DNA from: Acidobacteriota bacterium
Lineage (GTDB): Bacteria; Acidobacteriota; Terriglobia; Bryobacterales; Bryobacteraceae
NCBI GenBank assembly: GCA_029776225.1
Contig: JAKOTR010000011.1
Coordinates: forward strand, 186,001 to 250,000
Reading direction: 5' to 3'
DNA length: 64,000 nucleotides
The notes under the pieces were generated by a model. The model had not been told where the DNA came from, ran no database searches, and worked only from the letters and a program-made list of their open reading frames with translations. Position numbers and translations under genes: made by a program. Of this stretch, positions 57,960 to 64,000 are shown in pieces. The number at the start of each line of letters is the position of its first letter. Within the stretch, counting starts at the first letter, position 1.

Positions 57960-58557
57960 AATGAAGGCTCACATTCGAGGTGAGGAAGTAGCTGTCAGCA
58001 CCGAAGCATTAGTGTGCAGACGATGTGGCCTGCAAGTGCTGACTGATGAACAGTCGAAGGCCTATACGATTGCGAGCGCGGATGCATACCGCCGGAAGCA
58101 CAATCTCCTTACAACCAAGGAACTCAAGGAGGCCCGCAAGCGTCTCGGAATGAGCTTTCGAGAGTTTGCTGAATATCTCAAAGTCAGTGAAGCGAGTCCC
58201 AAGCGATGGGAGGCCGGCCTGGTTCAAGACGAGGCGATGGACGAATTGATCCGCCTCAAGACAGATCTGTCCACCGCGCGCAAGAATGTTGCGGATTTGG
58301 AGGCTAAGTTGGGCTTGAGAGCAACAGCTTCTCAGTCACAAGCAATGGTCTTTCAAATGCCGCGGCGGGAACTTGCCGAATCCCAATGGAGAGCGCGTGG
58401 CGCGTCCGTATCAGTCGGCGGGGGCCGATCTGCCCCCGGTTTATGTGGGATACCTGCTACGGCGCTTAGGACTGCTCGTCGGGAATCAGATGGGGTTCAC
58501 AATAGCACAGGAAAAGAGCCAAGTTCAGGCGGCGCACCGTTTTCAAGTGAGTGCTGA
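57910..58557 (+). CDS. MqsA-like zinc-finger/HTH antitoxin
   Basis: Starting at ATG 57910 (215 residues). A YgiT/MqsA-type zinc finger uses Cys at about 3, 6, 36 and 39 (CFQC...CRRC). An Xre-like helix-turn-helix follows (about 70-105, LTTKELKEARKRLGMSFREFAEYLKVSEASPKRWEAG arrangement), then a short coiled coil. The last 60 or so residues are low-complexity and overlap the chaperone gene by about 68 nt. In TAC systems this tail is where the SecB-like chaperone binds to stabilise the antitoxin. It should neutralise the toxin and repress the operon. Confidence 0.85.
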   Translation: MKCFQCKRGKMVSQVTEMKAHIRGEEVAVSTEALVCRRCGLQVLTDEQSKAYTIASADAYRRKHNLLTTKELKEARKRLGMSFREFAEYLKVSEASPKRWEAGLVQDEAMDELIRLKTDLSTARKNVADLEAKLGLRATASQSQAMVFQMPRRELAESQWRARGASVSVGGGRSAPGLCGIPATALRTARRESDGVHNSTGKEPSSGGAPFSSEC

Positions 58558-59023
58558 GCTCCAGCAGATCCAACTCCTGGATTGCACGGCAACCCTTTCA
58601 GAGTCGGATGGACAACTACAGGGTCAGTTGCGCCTTGGCCTAAAGATGGAAACCGCAGTCCTGAGTGTTTCCGAAAGGAATGCTCGGTTTGCGGTGCGAA
58701 TTAGCGTTTTTGGTGATCCGATCGATGCCCCGGAGCAGCCGGAACGGCACGGCTTCGAAGTAGCTTGCCGGTATGCTCTGGATTACGAACTTCGCCGCGG
58801 CTACACGCCTTCGACTGCGGAACTCGATGCATTCCGGGAGGGAAACGCCATCTTGCATTGCTGGCCCTACTCGCGTGAACTGGTGCAGAATTTGACAGCG
58901 AGGATGGGGCTTCCAATTCCACCCTTGCCCCTCTTGCGTTTGGTTCCGAAGGCTTCGCCAAAGACAGCACACAAACGTGCGGCAAAGTCTACGAGAAAAG
59001 TGGAAGAAAAGGCTGGCGACTAG
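58490..59023 (+). CDS. SecB-like chaperone of a toxin-antitoxin-chaperone module
   Basis: 177 residues from ATG 58490; the frame is open back to TTG 58373 but the SecB fold begins after 58490. It shows the SecB beta strands (RFQVSAELQQIQLLDCTATL, FAVRISVFG) and the diagnostic C-terminal segment FREGNAILHCWPYSRELVQNLTARMGLP followed by PPLPLLRL, with a basic tail. It is longer than housekeeping SecB and matches the size of TAC-linked SecB homologues such as mycobacterial Rv1957. Codon and base use look less GC-rich than the flanks, suggesting transfer with the two preceding genes. Confidence 0.85.
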   Translation: MGFTIAQEKSQVQAAHRFQVSAELQQIQLLDCTATLSESDGQLQGQLRLGLKMETAVLSVSERNARFAVRISVFGDPIDAPEQPERHGFEVACRYALDYELRRGYTPSTAELDAFREGNAILHCWPYSRELVQNLTARMGLPIPPLPLLRLVPKASPKTAHKRAAKSTRKVEEKAGD

Positions 59024-59082
59024 GGAGTACCATTCATCCTCGGACCGAGATTCAGGAGGTAGCCCAGAGGGCAGGCCCCCAG

Positions 59083-59112
59083 GCTACTCCCCTGGCTTGA
59101 TAGCCACTCGGG
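59083..59112 (+). repeat. Right imperfect direct repeat flanking the TAC island
   Basis: This is the right-hand copy of the repeat at 57258-57287. It covers the last codons and stop of the gene at 59084, so that gene keeps an intact 3' end. Just upstream, GGAGGTAGCC (59056-59065) and GGCTACTCC (59082-59090) form an inverted repeat that may act as a weak terminator for the chaperone gene. Confidence 0.5.
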
Positions 59113-60007
59113 GCATGGCAACTTCGGCCGGCCCGAGCAGCTTCGAGTGCAGCAGGAAGTCGCGCACGCGCAGGTACCACTCGCCCCCCGAATTGCCGTG
59201 GCCGGGCGGCGACTCGCACCATTTCGTCCGGTCCGCGACACCCGCCTTTTCCAGTAACTCCGCCGCAAGCGCCGTCTTGCCCGCTCTATTTTCGAGCAAG
59301 CGGGCGATCGCCACATCCTGGCGGGCGTTGCGCCTGATGAGCCGGCGGACGGTGAGCGGCCCTTCCTCGCTCTCGCCCCCCTGCGTTCCGCACAGGTAAG
59401 CATGCAGCACCCTGGCGGCGGTCGCCGACGCGGGGGCTTCCGGCGGAGGTAGCGGCTCAAACGGCCCCTTGGCCGCCGGCGGCGCAATTGCCGAGGAAAT
59501 CCGCAATTCCATGGGATAGATGACCCAGTGCCCAGCGACGTTCAGTTGCACCTCAAAGCGTGTGCGCCGCACCGGGGACTCCGGCGGCACCCAGAGGTCG
59601 AGCCAGACCACGCGGCAAGTCTGCCCCTCGACCTGTTCCGCCGCATCGTCCACGATCTCGCCGTTGTCGGTAATGGTGAGCGGCTCGAGGCCGTCCGGAA
59701 TGTAGGAATTGTCTCGCTTCACCCAGACGGGCCGGTAGGCGGCCACCTTAACGGCGCCTTCCGGATTCTGCCCGAGAAAGAGACTGTACTGCTGTCCTTC
59801 CGGAACCGAAATGACGGCCTGAAACGTGGCGTAGCCGTTGCGAGCGAGCGCGGGCGAAAGCACCTCGCGCGAACGCCCGGCCTTGTCGGCGGCGACAACC
59901 GCGCAAAACGGATCCACCCGCTGCAACTCGGTATAAATGCGGACGGACTGCGCCCTGAGGCCGCCGCCGGCAATCACCGCGGCGAGGAACAGGGTTCGGA
60001 GCGCCAT
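59084..60007 (-). CDS. Secreted hypothetical protein
   Basis: 307 residues from ATG 60007, chosen because it directly starts a signal peptide (ALRTLFLAAVIAGGGLRAQ); the frame is open upstream to 60112. The mature protein has a beta-sandwich-like region (about 20-170) with IYTELQRVDPFCAVVAAD and WLDLWVPPESPVRRTRFEVQL, a proline-rich linker, and a helical C-terminal domain. The last residues VAIKPGE are the part duplicated at 57259. The function is unknown. Confidence 0.75.
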   Translation of the reverse strand: MALRTLFLAAVIAGGGLRAQSVRIYTELQRVDPFCAVVAADKAGRSREVLSPALARNGYATFQAVISVPEGQQYSLFLGQNPEGAVKVAAYRPVWVKRDNSYIPDGLEPLTITDNGEIVDDAAEQVEGQTCRVVWLDLWVPPESPVRRTRFEVQLNVAGHWVIYPMELRISSAIAPPAAKGPFEPLPPPEAPASATAARVLHAYLCGTQGGESEEGPLTVRRLIRRNARQDVAIARLLENRAGKTALAAELLEKAGVADRTKWCESPPGHGNSGGEWYLRVRDFLLHSKLLGPAEVAMPRVAIKPGE

Positions 60008-60071
60008 CCGGCCTATTGTAGTCCCACAGCGGGCCAGATGGCGCTTCTTGGTTTGTATCTCAGGCGAGATT

Positions 60072-62687
60072 TCAGACGAGGTCGAATTTCTCCTGCTGCA
60101 ACGTGGCATCACTGATCACGAGCACGGGCCTGCCCAGCACTTCTTCCAATTCTTCGAGGTAGTTGTTATCGCTCGCCTTCAAAAACTTCGCAACTTCGGG
60201 GTTGACCCGCAGCGTCACATCGGGGCCTTCCACGGCCCGGGCGATCTTGTGCGCTTCCTGGATGATCTCTCCCACCACCGTCTGCACGCTTTTGACGTAG
60301 CCCGCGCCATCGCAGTACGGGCACGGCGAGCAGAGCGTCCGCTCCAGGCTCTGCTTGACGCGCTTGCGGGTGATCGCGACCAGACCGAAATCATTAAACT
60401 GAAGAATCTTGTTCGGGGCGCGGTCGGCTCGCATCGCCTCTTCGAGCGCCTGCATGACCTTCTGGCGGTTCTTGCGCTCGTCCATGTCGATGAAGTCAAC
60501 GACGATGATGCCGCCCAAGTCGCGCAGCCGTATCTGGCGGACGATCTCCTTCACCGCTTCGAGGTTCGTCTTGACGATCGTGTCTTCAAGCCGGTTCGAC
60601 TTGCCGACGAACTTACCCGTGTTCACGTCGATGGCCACCAGCGCCTCGGTCTGATTGATGACGATGTAGCCTCCGGACTTCAGCCAGACCTTCGGACGCA
60701 GCGCCTTTTCGAGTTCCGAAGTCACGTTGAAGGCGTCGAAAATCGGCGTGTCGCGCGTGTACAGTTTTACGCGGCCCACGGTGTTCGGCTGGAACCGTTC
60801 GACAAATCGCAACACGGTCTCATAGACTTCCTCGCTGTCCACCCAGATGGTCTTGAACTGCTCGGAGATCTGGTCGCGCAGAACGCGGCTGACAACGTCG
60901 AGGTCGTGGTGAATGAGCGCTGGAGCCTTGCGCGCCTCCGCCTTTTGCCGGATGTCGAGCCAAAGATTAAACAGGAACTTCATGTCCGAGGCGATCTCGC
61001 TCTCGTCCTTGCCTTCGCCGGCGGTGCGGACGATGTAGCCGCCCGGAATGCCGGTACGGTGGTTCTGCAGGATGCGCTTCAAGCGCTGGCGTTCCTCGTC
61101 GGAAGCGATCTTGCGCGAGACGCCCAGGTGCTCGACGGTCGGCATGTAGACGACATAGCGCCCGGGCAGGGCGATGTGCGAGGTGATGCGAGCGCCCTTT
61201 TGCCCGAGCGGCTCCTTGGCGATCTGAACCAGAATCTCCTGGCCCTCTTTGAGAAGTTCGGTAATCGAGGGCTGGGGCGGGCGCTCGTGACGCCCCTGGC
61301 CGTTCGCCTTCCCGCCAGGAGCGGGTTCGGTCTCGACGGTTTCGCGCGCCGGGGCTTCCTTGACCTCGCTCTCCGCCAGAGCAGCGCGCATCTTCCGGCG
61401 CGCCCGCCGGGAGACCCGGTGCGGATACCGGTAGCCCTGCTCCCGGAGCGTGGCCGTGAGGCTTATGGGCATGCGGGCGGGCTCGACCTCCTCCTCGGAG
61501 GTCTCCGCCTCAGCGGCGGGGGATTCCGAGGGTGCCTCCTCGGGAACGGCCCCTTCCGGGAAGCCGGCCAGCGGAGCTCCCTCGCTCTCTTCTTCCGGAG
61601 CGGTTTCGGACTCCTGTCCGGCTGCCGCTTCGGAAACGCCGGTTTCCGTAACGGGTTCTTCAGCCGCAGCTTCCTCGGCAGCTTCCGGAGTTGTTTCCTC
61701 TGTTGCCTCTTCTGCGAGGGCCGCGCCTGGGGTTGTCTCCTCTGCTGCCTCTTCGGCCACTACGGAAGCCTCTTCAGCGGGGGCAGCCTCAACAGCCTCT
61801 TTGGTAGCGGGCTCCTCAGCGGCGGCTTGTTCGGCACCAGCCTCTTCGGCAGCGGGTTCCTCAGCGGCGACTTCGGCAGCAGGTTGTTCGGCTGCGGCCT
61901 CTCCGGCTGCGGCTTCCTCGGCAGCGGCTTCTTCAACCGCCAGCTCTTCGGCGGCCGGCTCTACGGCAGCAGCTTCTTCCGCGGAGGGCTCTTCCTCGGC
62001 CGCCTCTTCGGCAGTCTGCTCGGCAGCGGGTCCCAGGGCCAGAGTCGGATCCTGGGCGGCAATCTCGTCCTCGGTCAAAGACTCGGCGTTCTCGCCCGGT
62101 TCCGCCTGCGCGGCAGTCTCTTCGGCCTCTTGAGGTTCTTCCCCGGTTTCATGATTGCTGTATTTGGCCAGGACTTCGCCCGGCAGCACCGGGAACTCTT
62201 TTTCGCGTTCCTCAGCTTCGGATTCTCGGCGGGAGCCGCCGATATCGGCAGCGTACTTGGATTCCGGGAACCCGCGGCTGCGCGAGCGGCGGCGGCGCGA
62301 ACGGCGGCTCTTGCGGTCCCGCCCCTCGTTTTCCTCCGAGCCGGCCTGCGGCGTGGGCGCCTCGACCTGCGGCGCCGCGCTGGTTTCGGCAGGCGCGCCC
62401 TTCTCGGCCCGCAGCGCCTTCTCCTCGGCGTTGCCCGCAATCCGGTCGTACTCCTCGTTGTCCTCAAAGAAGTCGGAAACGTAAAGGAAGGCGTCCCGCT
62501 CCAGGCCGATATCCACGAAAGCCGACTGCATGCCCGGCAGGACGCGGGTCACGCGGCCCTTATGTATGCTTCCGGCCAACGAATACTCGTTAGCGCGTTG
62601 AAAATAAACCTCGACCAGTTGGTCGTCCTCGAGAATCGCCAGCTTGGTTTCGTGGCGGTTCGAAGAGATGATCAGCTCTTTTCCCAT
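60072..62687 (-). CDS. rng: Ribonuclease E/G with a long Ala/Glu-rich insertion
   Basis: 871 residues. The N-terminus is a normal RNase E/G start (KELIISSNRHETKLAILEDDQLVEVYFQR, S1 domain GSIHKGRVTRVLPGMQSAFVDIG). The S1 domain is interrupted at about residue 75 by about 395 residues of low-complexity sequence, rich in Ala-Glu repeats between roughly 210 and 430, plus Arg-rich patches. The core resumes at ITELLKEGQEILVQIAKEPLG (about 472). It includes the catalytic Asp regions VAIDVNTGKFVG and VVDFIDMDERKNR and the zinc-link CPYCDGAGY. It processes rRNA and degrades mRNA. Confidence 0.93.
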   Translation of the reverse strand: MGKELIISSNRHETKLAILEDDQLVEVYFQRANEYSLAGSIHKGRVTRVLPGMQSAFVDIGLERDAFLYVSDFFEDNEEYDRIAGNAEEKALRAEKGAPAETSAAPQVEAPTPQAGSEENEGRDRKSRRSRRRRSRSRGFPESKYAADIGGSRRESEAEEREKEFPVLPGEVLAKYSNHETGEEPQEAEETAAQAEPGENAESLTEDEIAAQDPTLALGPAAEQTAEEAAEEEPSAEEAAAVEPAAEELAVEEAAAEEAAAGEAAAEQPAAEVAAEEPAAEEAGAEQAAAEEPATKEAVEAAPAEEASVVAEEAAEETTPGAALAEEATEETTPEAAEEAAAEEPVTETGVSEAAAGQESETAPEEESEGAPLAGFPEGAVPEEAPSESPAAEAETSEEEVEPARMPISLTATLREQGYRYPHRVSRRARRKMRAALAESEVKEAPARETVETEPAPGGKANGQGRHERPPQPSITELLKEGQEILVQIAKEPLGQKGARITSHIALPGRYVVYMPTVEHLGVSRKIASDEERQRLKRILQNHRTGIPGGYIVRTAGEGKDESEIASDMKFLFNLWLDIRQKAEARKAPALIHHDLDVVSRVLRDQISEQFKTIWVDSEEVYETVLRFVERFQPNTVGRVKLYTRDTPIFDAFNVTSELEKALRPKVWLKSGGYIVINQTEALVAIDVNTGKFVGKSNRLEDTIVKTNLEAVKEIVRQIRLRDLGGIIVVDFIDMDERKNRQKVMQALEEAMRADRAPNKILQFNDFGLVAITRKRVKQSLERTLCSPCPYCDGAGYVKSVQTVVGEIIQEAHKIARAVEGPDVTLRVNPEVAKFLKASDNNYLEELEEVLGRPVLVISDATLQQEKFDLV

Positions 62688-62979
62688 GAGTAACTCCGCT
62701 CAAATAGGCGGCGAGCGCGGCTGCTCAGGGGACCAAAGGCTTGCGAGAGGGCTTCGACGCCCGCCGGCGATAAGCCGCCCGGCGGTTGGCTTGCAAATCT
62801 ACGTAATCTTGTTGGGCTCCGGCGACGGAGTCCTTCGTCTCGACATCGCCCGGAACCAGGAAAGCCGGCCGGACCGGCCCAAAGAGCCCGTCCGCGTTGC
62901 ACTCGGCATTTCCCGCACTGCTAACGAAACAGACTCGCGGAAAACCTCAATCCCGTTGGCCAACCACGTTCGGCCATTC
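62688..62979. other. Gap between rodA and rng
   Basis: A 292-nt interval between two minus-strand genes. Open frames here look like shadows with no family resemblance. It presumably carries the rng promoter and leader, but I could not identify a convincing promoter or structure. Confidence 0.4.
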
Positions 62980-64000
62980 TCAACTCACAAATCGCCAGAG
63001 CCTGACACTGTTGACCAGGCCCAGCATCAAGAAAAATGACAACGCGTTGGAGCCGCCGTATGTCATTAAAGGCAATGGAATGCCTGTCACCGGCATGCGG
63101 CCAACGACCATCCCGATATTCACCAGGATGTGGAACAGAAGCAACGCAGCGACCCCCATGCAGACGTACATTCCCGAACGGTCGGGAGCCATTTGCGCGT
63201 TCTGCACAATTTGCATCAGCAACAGAAAATACAGCCCTAAAATGACCACGACTCCAACGAAGCCGTGCTCTTCGGCAAATGCCGAAAATATGAAATCCGT
63301 GTGCGGAACCGGGAGGAACCGGAGCTGCGTCTGCGTCCCCTTGGTCACTCCTCTTCCCCACATTCCCCCAGCCCCAACGGCGATCTTGGACTGGATCACC
63401 TGGTATCCGGAGCCTCGGGGATCCTGTCCTGGGTCCAGGAACGTCACCAAGCGAGCTTTCTGATAATCCTTCAGGACAAAATGCCAGCCCAGCGGCACCA
63501 CCAGCACCAGAATGATGGCAATCGCCACCCAGTATTGCCAGCGCAGGCCGGCCAGCAGAACTCCGATACCCAGGATTGGGAGATAGGTGAGCGCGGTTCC
63601 TAAATCGGGCTGCTTCATCACCAGCACCGTAGGCACTGCGACCAAGCCGCCCAATTTCAGCAGATCGCGGCCTTCCACCCGATCGGACTTCAATTCAGTC
63701 AAATACCGGGCTACTAGCAATATTATCACCGTTTTGACGAATTCCGATATTTGAAGCTTGAAGCCCGGAAGCTCGATCCAGCGCCGCGCGCCAAAAGCAG
63801 AGCCGCCGACCATCAGCACCAGCGCGAGGGCGATAACAGACAGAAAATAAAAGAGAAACGCATTGCTGAGCAGGCTGTGGTAATCGATTTGGGAGACGAT
63901 CCACATCACCACCAGGCCCCCGGCCACCCAGATGATCTGCTTCCACCAGGCGTCTTCCCATCTCGTATCCCGAGTGGCGCTGTAGATTTGCAGGATTCCG
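62980..64000 (-). CDS. rodA: Peptidoglycan glycosyltransferase RodA, partial (N-terminus beyond window)
   Basis: A SEDS-family membrane protein. The frame is open to the right edge, where it reads GILQIYSATRDTRWEDAWWKQIIWVAGG, the normal early part of RodA; ATG 63927 is therefore internal. Signatures include QPDLGTALTYLPI, GYQVIQSKIAVGAGGMWGRGVTKGTQ, PHTDFIFSAFAEEHGFVG and the C-terminal GIPLPLMTYGGSN. RodA polymerises glycan strands for cell elongation with a class B PBP. About 340 residues are visible. Confidence 0.96.
   Translation of the reverse strand, partial: GILQIYSATRDTRWEDAWWKQIIWVAGGLVVMWIVSQIDYHSLLSNAFLFYFLSVIALALVLMVGGSAFGARRWIELPGFKLQISEFVKTVIILLVARYLTELKSDRVEGRDLLKLGGLVAVPTVLVMKQPDLGTALTYLPILGIGVLLAGLRWQYWVAIAIILVLVVPLGWHFVLKDYQKARLVTFLDPGQDPRGSGYQVIQSKIAVGAGGMWGRGVTKGTQTQLRFLPVPHTDFIFSAFAEEHGFVGVVVILGLYFLLLMQIVQNAQMAPDRSGMYVCMGVAALLLFHILVNIGMVVGRMPVTGIPLPLMTYGGSNALSFFLMLGLVNSVRLWRFVS

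Noticed and set aside
61450-62133. Ser/Ala-rich tandem-repeat DNA resembling a minisatellite or surface repeat protein
   Set aside because: In the correct minus-strand frame it is the Ala/Glu-rich insertion of RNase E/G.
59937-62693. 918-residue plus-strand frame across the RNase E/G gene
   Set aside because: Shadow of rng; the Gly/Ser/Phe-rich part is the reverse of the Ala/Glu repeat.

Overview
The window is a GC-rich bacterial chromosome segment (GC judged by eye, not computed) that most resembles Acidobacteriota of the Bryobacterales/Solibacter type. The clues are an Oar-like TonB-dependent receptor with a carboxypeptidase-regulatory N-terminus, several Tat- or Sec-exported sugar and carbohydrate enzymes (Gfo/Idh/MocA oxidoreductase, DUF1080 protein, sugar isomerase, amidohydrolase), large secreted proteins of unknown function, and dense core genes. 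No rRNA, tRNA, CRISPR array, transposase or integrase was recognised.

Layout. 1-9.6 kb: end of a metallo-beta-lactamase-fold gene, an NfeD-like protein, Ku, an SDR, infA behind a good sigma70 promoter and a structured leader, wecB, an unusual AAA+ (ClpB D2 type)/receiver fusion, a degenerate JAB-like membrane protein, rsmI and a hybrid histidine kinase. 9.6-15.3 kb: two exported sugar-type enzymes, then purH, icd and gap. 15.4-21.1 kb: a tightly overlapping block valS-nadC-birA-coaX plus a hypothetical gene. 21.2-28.6 kb: a trehalose synthase/maltokinase fusion whose kinase motif has lost its catalytic Asp, an exported Nif3 protein, a Gfo/Idh/MocA-DUF1080 pair and a lone N-acetylmuramidase. 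28.7-34.2 kb: one long minus-strand unit with an Opu-type ABC importer, egtB, egtD and an AI-2E-family transporter, read here as an ergothioneine synthesis and transport locus. 34.3-38.6 kb: a large exported esterase and groES-groEL under a CIRCE operator.

38.6-44.5 kb: a probable sigma54 regulon. It holds a baeRF-type release-factor homologue, a double universal stress protein, an NtrB-like kinase, an NtrC-like activator and an Rnk/GreA-like factor, with two -24/-12 promoters and two copies of an inverted repeat that could be the activator's enhancer site. 44.5-57.2 kb: secreted or envelope proteins, an AsmA-like protein, a dienoyl-CoA-reductase-like SDR, a cupin isomerase, an FmdB zinc ribbon, and an Oar receptor fused in frame to a second secreted protein that keeps its own signal peptide. 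57.25-59.11 kb: a compact, apparently lower-GC island that looks like a toxin-antitoxin-chaperone (TAC) module with a SecB-like chaperone. Its toxin frame is broken or recoded at a U UUU UUA heptamer, a perfect 14-bp palindrome covers the likely promoter, and imperfect direct repeats of a gene 3' end flank it. 59.1-64 kb: a secreted hypothetical protein, RNase E/G with a very long Ala/Glu-rich insertion, and the end of rodA.

The best candidates for undescribed biology are the TAC island, the sigma54 baeRF/Usp/Rnk regulon, the ergothioneine locus and the AAA+/receiver fusion.
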